Below are positions 32,036 through 44,429 of a stretch of 64,000 nt of DNA, one piece after another. Each line of letters starts with the position of its first letter. Positions within the stretch are counted from its first letter, which is position 1. Under the pieces are notes generated by a model. The model was not told the origin of the DNA. It did no database searches and was given only the letters and a program-made list of their open reading frames with translations. The stretch lies in NCBI RefSeq assembly GCF_032854445.1, contig NC_088302.1, positions 6,879,338 to 6,943,337 on the forward strand, given 5' to 3'. The stretch comes from Liolophura sinensis (taxonomy: Eukaryota; Mollusca; Polyplacophora; Chitonida; Chitonidae). The position numbers and the translations under genes are program-made.

Positions 32036-35000
32036 AAAATTATACAGTAGAATTGTCGAGGTCTTAAAGTAAATTTTATTGAAATAACACAGCTAGTTCA
32101 ATTACTAAATCCTATTGCCCTTTGTCTTCAGGAAACTCACCTGAAGACATGTGACAAAGATAAAATAAGTCTTAAAAATTATTCATTATATAGTACTTAT
32201 TCAAATGAAGAAGAGTGAGCTGCAGGCGGCTCCTCGATATTCATAAATAACGGTACTATTCACAACCCTGTTGCTCTTCATACAGAGCTTCAGGCTGTGG
32301 CCGTTCGTATTTCACTGTCTAAAACAGTCACATTATGTTCGGTGTATATACCTCCAAACACTTCTTTGTCACTTTCTCAGTTACATAATCTTACAGAACA
32401 ATTACCTAAACCGTTTATTATAATGGGCGATTTTAATTCCCATAACCCCTTATGGGGCAGTAATAACATAAATGATAAGGGCAAGATAGTCAAAGACTTT
32501 TTATCGAAGGAGAAACTGTTATTTCAGTGATGGTTCTAATGCCTATTTACATCCGGGTAATGGCGTTTATTCTGCTATCGATCTCACTATCTCAGATCCA
32601 TCACTTCTTGATTTTTCTTGGAAGGTGCATGACGATCTTTGTGGTAGTGACCATTTTCCTATAATCCTAGAACATATCACTTCTAATTCTTTAGAACGTG
32701 TAGTTAGGTGGAAATTCGATAAGCCTATTGGATCGCATTTCAGATGTTCTGTGAGCCTGATATCACTCCAGAGACTCTCAAAGCAGCAGATGATCCTATG
32801 TTAAAATTTAACGAGCTTGTATTACGAGCTGCCGATAGAACTATACCTAAGACCTCGACAAATCCCAAATCCAAAAGTAAACCCTGGTACGACAATGACT
32901 GTGGTAAAGCCATAAAGGACCGTAAAAGGCTGAATGTAGATTTAACCATTGTCGTACTGATAATAATTTAAACTAGGTTCGTAATTTTAGAGCTAAGGCT
33001 CGTCGATTACTCAAGTGCAAGAGACGATCTTGTTGACGGAACTTTGTTTTGGGCATTACCTCAAAAACACCCATGCGTAAGGTCTGGAACATGGTTCAGA
33101 AACTTAAGCGTAAAAATAATAAAGCCAAAGTCCAACATTTGAAAGATGGAGATAATATATTAACCTCTCCATCCGATATAACAAATAAATTAGCTGAGAC
33201 AATTTCCAAAAAAATCTTTTTCTGAGAACTATACTAAAGAATTCCAGCATATTAAAACCCAGAAGGACATAATTAAATTGCCTTTTACTTCTAAAAATTT
33301 AGAAGATTATAATTGTCCTTTTAATATCGAGGAACTTAAAACTGCATTTAAAAACGCCCACGATACTGCTTGTCGTCCTGATAATAAGGAAACTCACCTG
33401 AAGACATCTGACAAAGATAAAATAAGTCTTAAAAATTATTCATTATATAGTACTTATTATATATTATAAGTTTTTGAACCATTTACCAGCTGATCCACTG
33501 GAGACTCTCTTGGACTTGCTTAATGATATTTGGATAACTGGTAATTTCCCATCATCATGGAGGGAGGCGTGTATTATCCCGGTCCCTAAACCGGGTAAGG
33601 ATCATACTGATCCAAATAATGACCGTCCCATAGCTCTTACCAGCTGTGTTTGTAAGACTATGGAACGGATGATTAATGATAGACTTGTTTGGTTTCTCGA
33701 AACCAAGAAGTTACTTTCCAATATTCAATGCGGTTTTCAACAAGGTAGATCCACTATGGATCGCCTTGTTCGATTTGAAACCTTTATTCGCCATGGATTC
33801 ATCAATAACGAACATGTGGAGTCCATATTTTTTGACCTTGAAAAGGCCTACGACACTACATGGAAATGTGGCATTTTAAAAAACCTCGCGGATATGGGAC
33901 TTAAAGGTCGATTACCTATAATTATATCTCAATTTTTATCTCATCGTCAGTTTAAAGTACGGGTGGAGTCCATTCTTTCTGACTCTTATGAGCAGGAAAT
34001 GGGTGTACCCCAGGGCAGCTTTCTATCACCAGCTCTGTTTAGCATAAAAATAAATAGCCTAGCCAAAACATTAACATCGGGCATAGAGGGTTCTTTATAC
34101 GTTGATGATTTCCTTATAAACTACCGAGCTAACAATATGAATAATATCGAACGTCAGTTGCAGCTTTTCAACGTCTAAAACCGTCGGTATGCATTTTTGT
34201 AAGGAAACTTGATCTTGACCCTGAGCCTAATGTTTTGGTGAATAGATTAAAATTGTCGGAGAAACCAAATTTTTAGGTATAATATTTGATAGTATGCTAT
34301 CTTTTATACCTCATATTAAAATGCTTAAAGGCAAATGTACAAAGGCTCTCGTTATAATTAAAGTCGTGTCTGGCACCGATTTGGGTGCCGACCGATCAGT
34401 TTTACTTAATTTATTCTCTGGTGAGGTCTAAATTGGACTATGGTTCCATCATTTACGGTTCCGCTAGGAAGTGGTATATTAAAATGTTGGATCCTGTTCA
34501 TCACCAAGGTTTGAGGCTCAGCCTTGGTGCTTTTAGAACCTCACCAGTAGAACGTTTATACGTGGAGGCTAATGAGCCTTCTATGTATAACCGACGTATA
34601 AAACTGAGCCTTCAGTATGCTATAAAAATTAAAGCTCATCCAACAAAACCTGCCTACGACTGTGTTTTCAATCCATTATATGTAGACAAATATACTAAAT
34701 GTCCTAAAAAGATCCCTTCATTCGGTCTTCGCATACGGGACCATTTTGTGGGTGCTAACATCAAGCTGGAGGATATAGCTCCGATGTCTTTTCCGAAGAC
34801 TCCTCCATGGCTTCTTCCACAACCTAAACTAATATTTGATCTACGTAAATATAATAAATCATATACAAATCCTTTCATAATTCTGCAAAGTTTTGCTGAA
34901 ATCAAGGCTGATTATATGGATTATAAATTTATATATACTGACGGGTCAATGGATGGGGACAGGGTTGCGACTGCGGCTGTCTTAGATCAGCGGGCCACTT

Positions 35001-35620
35001 CTCTTTGTCTGCCACCTTTATCTTCTATCTTTTCTGCCTAGGCATGGCTATACTCCTGACCTCATCATATGTTTCCTCTGGGCATGCCCAGAAGGCAGTG
35101 ATATGCAGCGACTGGATGTCTTGCCTTTTGGCAATTCAGAATAATAAATTTAAAAATCCATTGATAATTGAGATAATAGCCAAACACCGAAAACTAATAA
35201 AAAAAGGTAAAGATGTTATATTTTGTTGGATAGCAAGTCCCACTGGTGTCCATGGAAACACAGTCGTGGACAGGGAAGCGACAGCTGCCCTATATTAACC
35301 CGTATCTCGGGTTAAAATCCCTTATACTGACGTGAAGTATAATATTGTCAAATATATTCGTTTGGCAGGGTGAATGGGACTTGCAGATCGACAACAAACT
35401 CCTTGCCACTCATCCTGTTATTTGCTACAATGCTTATACTTGTCAGATGTCTCGCAGAGACCTGGTAGTGTTAACGAGGTGTCGTATTGGGCATTCTCAT
35501 CTGACACACAATTTCATCTTAGATGGGAGCAGTGCTCTCGAGTGTGTTGGATGTGTTGCCATGTTAGGCAAAGGTTCTACACAATCAACTCTATATGTGA
35601 TTTATTTGACAGCATCGCTG
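32030..35620 (+). pseudogene. LINE ORF2 (endonuclease-RT-RNase H), copy D
   Basis: Endonuclease 32040-32700: CRGLKVNF, CLQETHLKT, CSVYIPPNTSLS, IIMGDFNSHNPLWGS and a SDHFP-like GSDHFP in another frame. RT 33474-34178 is a 234-codon open frame with SSWREACIIPVPKPGKDHTD, FFDLEKAYDTTW (motif A), MGVPQGSFLSP (motif B) and LYVDDFL (motif C, catalytic). RNase H 34385-35298 spans frames: YKFIYTDGS, SDWMSCLLAIQNN and FCWIASPTGVHGNTVVD, with the H of the last motif lost (P-T in place of H). A C-terminal cysteine motif lies at 35345-35600. Catalytic residues are mostly kept, but several frameshifts make it dead. Confidence 0.85.
33388..33458 (+). repeat. displaced 71-bp copy of the endonuclease region inside the RT linker
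   Basis: Positions 33388-33458 match 32131-32201, the ETHLKTSDKDKISLKNYS part of the endonuclease, with one visible mismatch. The insertion lies in the RT linker between CCTGATA and ATATTATAAG, where copy C reads through. So a 71-bp piece of the same element was placed about 1.2 kb downstream. Confidence 0.9.
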
Positions 35621-35699
35621 GCGATGTTGTCATAAAATATTTGAAGGCCATTGGCCTGTATCATAAAATATAATTTGAATTGTCTGAAAGATTTATAAA

Positions 35700-36571
35700 C
35701 TACCAGACAAAAGAAACGTATAACTTTTAAATGCAGTTTTTTTCTCTGGAAAAATAAGTTGAATAAGTTTGAACGTTGTGCGAATACGTTTGCACATAAG
35801 CACTCTGTGTACACGTCACTTTTTAACGAGATTTACTGAAATTGGTGTAAGACATCACGAAAAATCGGAAAAACAGAGTTATGGGCCCTGTTGAAAATTC
35901 TCGATAATGACTGCCGTATAAATACCGATGTAGCACATGGTAAGGGTGCAATACCATAAAAAACATCTAAGAGATGCCGAGACTCACACAAGCAGAACGT
36001 GATAGAGCCACTGGTATGGCCGACATGGGGGCTAGCCAACACCACATTGCCGGAACATTCAATTGCAGTCAAGCCACTATCAGCAGACTGTTGGGTCGTT
36101 ACCGCCTAACAGGCAGGACACAAGATCGTCCAAGATCCGGCAGGCCAAGTGTTACAACGCCTGGCGAAGACCGGTATGGCATTGACTCCTCTACACCGTC
36201 AAAACAGGCTGCGTTGGGCAACAGTTGTACGTCGATGGCAGCGACGAGACTGGGAAAGGGTGCTGTTCACTGATGAAAGCCGATATAACCTCTTTAGAAA
36301 TGATGGTCGAATTTGTTTGTATCGACGCAGGGGAGAGGGATTGGCACAAAACTGCATACAGAATGTCCACCCTTTTGGTGCTGGTGGGGTGCTTGTATGG
36401 GACGGAATTTGTGGACAGGTGAGAACGAGATTGGTCATCATCCAGGGAAATTTGACTGGCCAAAGATACCGAGATGAAATATTGGAACCTGTTGTGGTGC
36501 CATTCGTGCATCAACAGCAAAGGGGTATCCTTTTGCAGCAGGACAATGCACGACCTCATACGGCCAGAGTT
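35700..36571 (+). pseudogene. Tc1-like transposase, C-terminal part replaced
   Basis: From the ATG at 35974: MPRLTQAERDRATGMADMG, a helix-turn-helix (ASQHHIAGTFNCSQATISRL), then RPRSGRPSVTTPGEDRY, the linker typical of Tc1. A frameshift and an apparent deletion follow. The catalytic core resumes at about 36149 with RRWQRRDWERVLFTDESRYN (first aspartate of the triad) and reaches LLQQDNARPHTARV (second aspartate). The third catalytic residue is missing because LINE sequence follows in frame from about 36572. Transposases of this family cut at inverted repeats and insert at TA. Upstream, 35700-35973 is likely its 5' end. A canonical inverted terminal repeat was not identified. Confidence 0.85.
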
Positions 36572-37417
36572 TTTCATCTACGTAAACATAAAAAATCAAA
36601 TACAAATCCTTTTAGCCTTCAGCAAAATTTTGCTCAATTATCACTATGCGGGTTATAAATTTAAATATACTGATTTGGTCTAAGGATGGGGATAGTGTTG
36701 CGTCTGAGACTGTCTTAGAACAGCGAGTCTCTACGTTTCGTCTTCCATCCTCTTCTTAATCTTTTCTGTTGAGGCCAGGGTTATACTCGTGGCCTTGTCA
36801 TATATTTCATCTGGGCGTGCCCAGAAGGCTGTGATATGTAGTGCTAAATACTAAAGTACCGGATATGGATTCTCGTTCTAATATTCTTAAATATATTCGT
36901 CGACTTTGGCAGGGAGAATGGGACATGCAGGCCCATAATAAACTGCATACTGTTCACCCAATCTTTGGCTACAATTATTATATACATAATATGTCTTGTA
37001 GAGATCAAGTAGTTCTAACGCCGTGTCGTACCGGGCATTCTGGTTTAACTCACAATTTTATTCTTAGTAGAGGCACTGCCCTCGTGTGTGTTGGATGTGA
37101 TGCTGAATACGGCATTAACCATTCTGGTTGCCTGTGTAGACTTTGCCCATGTCTGGCAATTGGCCTGTATCATAAAATATAAATTCCAACTATTAGCTAT
37201 ATATCTATATATACCGGATATATACATATGCTTTCTACCAAATTACCTGTTATATAAATATAGTGATTTTCGAGTTTTTAACTGTTTTTGGTTCATTTGT
37301 ATGCTTTTTGATGTTTTCATTACCATATCGAAAACCTCAACCGCCTCGTGTTTTCAACCTGTTCTCTACAGGAGATGGCTGGAATATTGCCGATGTGGCG
37401 TTAAGCACTAATCATTC
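36572..37417 (+). mobile_element. I-type LINE, 5'-truncated copy G, fused to Tc1 transposase
   Basis: Begins in the RT-RNase H linker (TTTCATCTACGTAAACATAA, matching FDLRKYNKS in copy D), runs through a decayed RNase H and the C-terminal cysteine motif (36841-37182, with RDQVVLTPCRTGHSGLTHNF) to the 3' end (ATTGCCGATGTGGCGTTAAG and one CATT unit, about 37417). A 5' truncation with a 3' end kept is the usual LINE insertion pattern. The frame 36149-36658 is open across the junction, so a chimeric transposase-LINE reading frame exists. The rest of the Tc1 element was not found to the right. Confidence 0.82.
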
Positions 37418-39160
37418 AGATTGTGTACATGTCTGCATTTAGCATTTTTCTCCAGGGATGTTTTATATATTTTGCATGAGAGCGAATTTCACTTTAAGGT
37501 CAATCTTGTGTAAATCTTGCTGCCTTGTCATTCACAAAATCACAAGGTATAACTTCATGAACATACATACCTATTTACTGAGTTATGGGAAACATTTTTT
37601 GGTTGAACTTTAGGGTCGTTCGCGTTCACAGTAAAAACAAGCATTTTTTTATGTATTTATTGCATTCAAGTCCTTGAAAATCAGCTGTTAATCTGACCGC
37701 CAACGTAGAAGTTCAATATCATTCAACTCCTGTGTAACTACTACATTTTTGGAGTAGTGAAAATGAGCAGCCATATCACAGAGACGGATAAAGAAATCTG
37801 AATGTCTTTCACGATATGTTTTAAAACCAGATTATATAAGTAATGAGAAAAGTGTTTTGTTTTGTATATGTATAAGTAAGATGGTTTCACCAGAGCTTGG
37901 GATACACAAGCACTACCCATACTGAATATCAGTGTGGTGATATTTTAATAGAATTGCAAAGAAAGGATAATTGCTTAACAGAACTAGACGGAAAGTGAAA
38001 AGTAGAAGACAGTCAAATCAAACAATTCGATCATTTGAAGACATGATTTACTGCCAACAAACATCAAAGAAAACAATGCCCAACGAGAAACATGCAGCAA
38101 ATAGTTACAGTAGTTAAATAAAGACAAACTAAGATCTGAAAACAGGAAAATTAACTTGAACTGCCTGTGATTTTAAGATCCAAGCGGTTTGCACGAATGG
38201 TTTTCTGCTTCTGCGTCAGTCCAGAAGATGTTTAAAAGGTTCGTTTGAAATCCAAGACTAATCAAACATTAGTCAGCTACAATTTGCAGTTTCCTGTGAA
38301 AACAACAAAAAACAATGTCCGAAAACAAGTTTTAATATTCGGAGCAAGAACCACACGCTTTCAGCTTTTATCTAGCAAGTCTACACGTAATGAAAAACGC
38401 ATAATTAAACGGACAGACTTGGCAATGCAAGCAACTTAAAAATGCCGGATCTCAGTGATTTTTATCTCTGTATATCTTTTTAGTGCAATTATTAAACTAG
38501 TACAGAAGCAATTTGACGAAATGTAAAATAGCTAATGTTATCGAAGGATAAAACCTCGTGTTCCTGTGCCGAAGTAGGAGTTGCTGCCTTTGCCAAAGTC
38601 CTCTTGAAAATTTTGTGAACAAGAATATGTCTGCAAAAAATCAATTTACGGCCAGTTTGCAAAATCTCTCTGCTGCTCCCTATCATTAAAACGAAAATTG
38701 AGAAGCGGTTTTCTTTGAATAAGAACGATGAAATCTCCACGCAAGTTCAGCCAAAAACACTGGTTAAATATCTGGGTGCCTTTTTTTCATTTTTAGCGAT
38801 GTTTACATAGGTTCACATCTAATAGCTGCACACAGCACGTTGAAATACATGTATACTATTCAGTTAGACACAAAACGGGGAGCTGTGGACTGGAAGGAGT
38901 ATGACGTTCAAGAAAGAGAGATAACCCATGCACCTCATGGGGAGAAATTGATGGTGCATAATTTGCATGGTCTATGAGAACAAGGGGGAAGATATCAGCT
39001 AATTATGCGCAGAGCAATATAAAACGTGGGAAATTTATTACATGTTATTAATGTGTTCACAAAACGTTAATTCTAACAAACCATTTGAATAAATAGACCA
39101 ACGACGGTTAATATATTGAAAATAACATCACAGCATTTTTTTTATCTTATTCTGCTTACG
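37418..39160. other. anonymous DNA
   Basis: About 1.7 kb with only short frames (38245-38439, 38492-38740) that have no domain. No repeat family recognised. Confidence 0.5.
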
Positions 39161-39164
39161 CCAT

Positions 39165-39330
39165 GGTGGCAGGGCAGATGTTATTTGCTACTATTTAAGC
39201 ATTTATATAAACAGTTAGAGGAAATCCCTAACGGAGGAAAATTGACATGAGGCTGCATTTCGACGATTTGTTAGCGATCACACTGTGGGCGCTGCTCTGT
39301 TTTTAACCTCTATGCTGCAAGCCGAATTAT
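39165..39330 (-). repeat. family X interspersed repeat (unclassified)
   Basis: Read on the minus strand it matches the other X copies: a GCATAGAGGTTAAAAACAG start, CAGTGTGAT, an AAATGCAGCCTCATGTCAAT segment, then TTTATATAAATGCTTAAATA followed by GTAGCAAATAACA. The order of blocks agrees with 50690-50890 and 51960-52155. Confidence 0.65.
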
Positions 39331-39362
39331 ATACAACTTCAAGGGCGTGTGTTTAAAACAGC

Positions 39363-39477
39363 CATTTATTTATTTAATAATATTATTAAATATTACTCAA
39401 TAATATTTGACTTATACGACGGCGTCCAGCATTACGGTGGGGGGAAACCGGGCTGGAGGAAACCCACGACCATCCCC
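39363..39477 (-). mobile_element. MetaSINE 3' fragment
   Basis: TATTTATTTAATAATATTAT on the left, then CTTATACGACGGCGTCCAGC, ATTACGGTGGGGGGAAACCG and a GGAAACCCACGACCATCC end. It lacks the tRNA-like head and lies inside the family X cluster. Confidence 0.85.
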
Positions 39478-39554
39478 AAACCGACATGTAAATAACTGCA
39501 CCTGTATAGCCGCTGTACAGGTGACTATCCTATTCCTGCGCACTATATACAGCC

Positions 39555-39625
39555 CTTAGACGGCACTGGTCTAGACTTACTCAAAATGTGGTGTTGTCAT
39601 CACATTTAACATAGTCACATTAAAA
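39555..39625 (+). repeat. family X, right-hand part only
   Basis: CACTGGTCTAGACTTACTCA then AAATGTGGTGTTGTCATCAC match the right end of X at 48794-48840. The left part is missing. Just upstream, CACCTGTA and TACAGGTG (39500-39524) form a short perfect stem. Confidence 0.6.
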
Positions 39626-39689
39626 CAATGCAAAGGGACCAGGCCTCGGGGATCCTTAGACCACCAGCAGAATACTAGTTTATGCAGGA

Positions 39690-39900
39690 ATGCAATATAA
39701 TTAAGGACTTACAACAGTGTGATATCTGGCAAGGGCAGACCTCCCTCAGGGTTTTATTCTAACTGTTCATGTAAATGCATAAATAATAGCAATAAATAAC
39801 ACGCCCCCCAGCATCATGGCTTAAGCAGGAATAGGTAAAAAAAATGCAATGATGTTAATTGCAACGTATTAGACGCTGGTCACTATCTAGGCGCCTGGGG
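39690..39900 (+). repeat. family X interspersed repeat
   Basis: Nearly the whole consensus: CAGTGTGATATCTGGCAAGG, then GGGTTTTATTCTAACTGTTC, ATGTAAATGCATAAATAATA, ACACGCCCCCCAGCATCATG, AATAGGTAAAAAAAATGCAA, and ATTAGACGCTGGTCACT. The copies at 51960 and (reverse) 50890 share these blocks in this order. Confidence 0.7.
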
Positions 39901-40145
39901 TAAAGTGGAATGAGTCTTCTAAAGGTCTTGCACATCAAATGGGATTACTGAAACTAATGTTTTAAGATTATGATATTGACAAAATACGAGTTCAGAAACT
40001 AAATTTTGCCTTGTTTGATTATATCATCAATGTATTCCCGAATGTGAAAGTATTATGATCACAAATTTTGGCTAGACTGGAATGGCAATATTCAGGCTGT
40101 ACCGATGTCCATATGCTGTTATAAACAGGGGTCACCTGTTCAGGG

Positions 40146-40349
40146 TTGGGTTGTATAGGGTTGTTTGTCGTTATTTATCTCAAACCGTATGCTGCCACAA
40201 ACGGGATTTGGTTACACGTGGGTAACTACGCTTTTCAAAGGAATGGGTTTCTTTGGTATGTGCACGCTATAAATGTATTTCCATTAGTGGCCAGGTGCTC
40301 TGAACAAATACTGTTCAGAAATCAAATAGATTTCATCAAAATAAACTAA
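40146..40349 (+). other. unassigned 67-codon open frame in anonymous DNA
   Basis: The interval 39901-40759 holds no recognised element. This frame has no domain and could be chance. Confidence 0.15.
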
Positions 40350-40759
40350 AAAAATGCTGAATATGTTACATTACAAGCCAGTACTACATACAGCTCGGCT
40401 TGTTCCTGGCTTGTACACGTTCATATTTGGAATATTCATACTACGGCTTTCACTACGACGATGGCAAACTGAGTTTAAGTCGTCTCTAACAGAGTTATGT
40501 TGAACATGTCAAATGTGAACGAAGTTCATTTTTCATATATCAATTTTTATCATAGTGGCTTTTTTCTTAAATACTACGAAACCATAGTTATTAACACGAT
40601 TAACGTAACGAAGGCAATACAAGTTTTGGTTCCCTATCAAAGTTACCCAAGGGAAACAGGACAGATCCCTTAGGCTACGCTTGTTTTGTTTAGCCAGATT
40701 GAGTAAACTACCATAAAAGTCGTACAGCATAGGGCGTAGAACGTTCACAACATCAGTGT

Positions 40760-40918
40760 TAAAGTTACTGGTTCAAATGCGGCCTCTTGTCAATTTACCT
40801 CAGCTATGGTTTTGTTTTAGCTATTCATGAAAAAGCTTAAATGGTAGCAGATTTCACGCCCCATAGGAACAGATGTCGGCAAACAAATATTCAGGGATGT
40901 CAGTTGCAATTTATTAGG
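40760..40918 (+). repeat. family X, left part, interrupted by the composite insertion
   Basis: Blocks TCAATTTACCTCAGCTATGG, GTTTTAGCTATTCATGAAAA, ATTTCACGCCCCATAGGAAC and TTGCAATTTATTAGG match X. The repeat stops at 40918 exactly where the LINE tail begins, and resumes at 48784 on the far side of the composite insertion. Confidence 0.75.
40906..40918. repeat. target-site duplication, left copy
   Basis: GCAATTTATTAGG, identical to 48784-48796. The consensus of family X (for example 52118-52130, GCAATTTATTAGA) has this sequence once, so it was duplicated when 40919-48783 entered. Confidence 0.9.
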
Positions 40919-41099
40919 AATGAATGATAATGGCTTAACGCCACATGGGCAATATTTCATCCATATTGTGGCCAGAACATGGTGAAACACGAGGCGCGAT
41001 ATGGTAGTGAGAACATCAGAAACGAATCAAAAATGTTCGGACATGTTCAAAATTAGATAAAACACCCCAAAACAGTTACAACCCGAAAATATAGAAAAC

Positions 41100-44000
41100 T
41101 ATTTGTATACAACTTTTTGCCTATAAATAGTCAGTGGCCCGCCAGCGATGCTGTCACACAAATCATATACAGGTAACTTTGTAGAATCTGCGCCAAACAT
41201 GGGCAAAGTCTACGCAGTCAACTAGGATATATTTGGTGCCGTATTCAGCATCACATCCAGCACACGTGGGGACAAACTCCATCAAGAATGAAATGGTGAG
41301 TTAGACAAGAATGCCTGGTACGACACCTGGTTAAAACGACTTGATCTCTACGAGGCATAGGGTGAGTATATAACTTAGAGCCAATGACAGGGTGAACACC
41401 ATGCAATATTATTCACCTTGCCAAATGTGAGAAATATATTTAAGAAAACAAAATGTTAGATCCAAAATCGGTATGCGAGATTTTAATTTTTCCATCGACT
41501 GTTTCCATGGATATCAATATGACTCGATACCCAAAAGAATATAATCTTTTCCTGTTTTAATTAAGTTTCTTTGTAAGGCTAATATTTCAAGTATCATTGG
41601 ATTTTTAAACTTATTATGGTCTACTACCAAGAGGCAGGTGAGCGGGTCACTACATATCATTTCAGAAGAAACATATGATAATAAGGCCAGGAGTATAGCC
41701 CTGGTCTCGAAAAAGAAGATTGAAGAAGACGGAGAGAAGAGACTCGTTGTTCTAAAACAGCCGTAGAAGCAAAACTGTCTCCATCCTGTGACCCATCAGC
41801 ATATATAAATTTATAATCCGTATAGTTAACGTTAATTTCAGCAAAACCTTGCTGAATGATGAGTGGATTTGTATTGAATTTATCATGTTTACGTAGATCA
41901 AATAGTAGTTTAGGTCGTAGGAGAAGCCTGGGAGGAGACTCCGGAAACGCCACCGAAGCTATATCCTCTAGCTTGACGTTAGCTTCCACAATATGGTCCC
42001 GTATAGAAAGAGCGATACGTCGGTTATATAAAGAAGGCTCATTAGCCTCCACGTATAAACTCTCTACTGGCGAGGTTCTAAAAGCACCAAGACTGAGCCA
42101 CAAACCTTGACATTTTAATATACGAGTACCTTGCGACACAGTAAATGATGGACCAATAGTCCAATTTAGATTTTGTACATTTAGCTTTAAGCATTTTATA
42201 TGAGGAATAAAAGTTAGTTTACTATCAAATATTATACCTAAAAAGATGAATTTCCCGTTCATTACAAAAACGCATACTAACGGTTTTAGACGTTGAAAAT
42301 CTAAAACCGTTTTCAGTTGCCCCTTTCTCGATCTTATTGAGGCAAAGCTGTAACTGACGTTCGATGTTATTCAAATTTTCAGCACGGTAGCGCATATGAA
42401 AATCGTCGACAAATGAAGAACCCTATGTGCTAGATGTTACGGTTTTAGCCAAACAAAGTAGGCGATAGAATGCTGCCCTGGGGTAGACCCATTTCCTGTT
42501 CGCAAGAGTCAGAAAGAGTGGACCTAACCTGTACCTTAAACTGATGCTCAGATAAAAATTCTGATATAAATATTGGTAACCGGCCTTTAAGGCCCATATC
42601 CGCGAGGTCTTTTAACATAATATATTTCCGTGTGGTGTCGTAGGCCTTTTCAAGGTCGAAAATATCGACACGACATGTTCATTGTTGATAAAACCATCAC
42701 GAACAAAGGTTTTGAATCGAGCAAGGTGATCCATAGTAGATCTACCCTGACGAAAACCAAATTGTATATTAGAGAGTAACTTGCTGGCTTCAAGAAACCA
42801 AACAAGTCTATCACTTATCATCTGTTTCATAGTCTTACAAACACAGCTAGTAAGAGCTATGGGACGCTAATAAGACGGATCCTTACCCGGATTGGGAACC
42901 GGGATAATACACACCTCCCTCCATGACGGTGGAAAATTATCAGTTGTCCAAATATTAAGTCCAAGTGAGTCTCAAGTGATTCTGGTGGTAAAAGGTTTAG
43001 AAAAATATAATAAACGTTATCGTTACCACATGCAGTATAGTCTGCCTTTTTTAATGCAGTTTCAAGTTCCTCCATATTAAAAGGATGCTAATAATCATCT
43101 AAATTTTTAGAAGAAAGGGGCAATTGATCTTTCTCCTTCTGGTTTTTAATATGCTGAAATTCTGAAGTATAGTTCTTCAAAGAAGATTTCTGAAAAATTG
43201 CCGCAGCTAATTTATTAGCTATATCAAATGGAGGAGTTAATCCATTACCTCCATCTTTTAAATGCTGGACTTTTGCTTTATCATTTTTGCCCTTAAGTTT
43301 CTGAACCATGTTCCAGATATCACGCATAGGTGTTTTTGACGTAATGCAAGAGACAAAGTTCTGCCAACAAGATCGTCTCTTAGACTTAAATATTTGACAA
43401 GCTTTAGCTCTAAAAATACCAACCTGGTTTAAATTATTATCAGTAAGACAATGATTAAAACTGCGTTCAGACTTTTTCCGTTCCTTTATGGCTTTTCGAC
43501 AGTCATTGTCGTATCACCGGTTACTTTTGGATTTGTAGAATTCTTAATTCTAATTAATTAAATTTAAATATAGGATCATCTGCTGCTTTGAGAATCTCTG
43601 CCATGGTATAAGCCTCACAGAACATCTCATGCGATTCAATCTGCTTTATCGAATTTCCACTGCCTACACGTGCCACAGAATTAGAAGTGATAGGCTCTAG
43701 AAAAAAAGGAAAATGGTCACTAGCAGAAAAATCCTCACGTACCTCCCAAGAAAAATCAGGGCGATGTGATAGATCTGAGATAGTAAGATCGACAGCAGAA
43801 CAGATGCCCTTACCCGGATGTAAATAGTTATTAGAACCATCAATGAAAAAACACAATTCCTCCGTAGATAAAAAGTCTTCCACTATCTTGCCCTGATTAT
43901 TTGTGTTATTGCTACCCCATACGGGTTTATGGGAATTAAAATCTCCCATTATTATAAAAGGTTTTGGCATTTGTTCTTTTACATTATGTATCTGAGAAGC

Positions 44001-44260
44001 TGACAAAGAGGTGTTCGGAGCAATATAAACTCAATATAATGTGATCCTTTGACAATGAAATACGAACGGCTACAGCCTGAAGCTCTGTATCCAGAGCAAC
44101 AGGGCTGTGAAAAATATTGTTATTTATGAAGATAGAAGAGCCGCCTGCGGCTCGCTCTTCATTTGAATAAGTTCTGTATAATGAATAATTTTAAGTGTTA
44201 TTTTTATCTTTGTCAGATGTCTGCAGGTGAATTTCCTGAATATAAGTATAAGTGAAGACA
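41100..44260 (-). pseudogene. LINE ORF2 (endonuclease-RT-RNase H), copy E
   Basis: Endonuclease 43554-44006: MPKPFIIMGDFNSHKPVWGS, then SASDHFPFF (a well-kept SDHFP motif). Linker 43088-43327 (IWNMVQKLKGKNDKAKVQHL). RT is split among 42857-43075, 42612-42830 and on to about 42310; the fingers and LEKAYD-like region can be followed, but there are many frameshifts. RNase H and linker 41657-42262: YKFIYADGSQDGD, with alanine where D(S) follows T in other copies (TDGS). A decayed C-terminal motif follows to about 41150. The enzyme would nick, reverse-transcribe and remove RNA. It is dead. Confidence 0.8.
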
Positions 44261-44429
44261 CAGGGTAATATGATTTAATGATTGAACTGGCTGTGTTCAA
44301 CAAAATTTACCTTAAGACCACGACAATTCCACTGTATAATTTTGTCATATATAGACATTATGAAGAGAGGCGTATAGGAGATTTGTCTTTATGTTTGGAC
44401 CGAGGACGACCGTTTCTTAGGGATCGGTT

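Larger units (their letters stand above)
30268..35690 (+). mobile_element. I-type LINE, copy D, near full length, with SINE insertion
   Basis: The longest copy. The 5' end is the family start (GTTTCCGGTGTGATAAGAAT), the leader reaches about 31142 and is split by a SINE at 30455-30716, ORF1 starts at the ATG near 31143, ORF2 near 32030, and coding ends near 35600. The family's 3' tail with CATT repeats is missing: similarity fades near 35690, just before a Tc1-like element. An ORF1 tail of several hundred bases is also missing. Confidence 0.88.
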
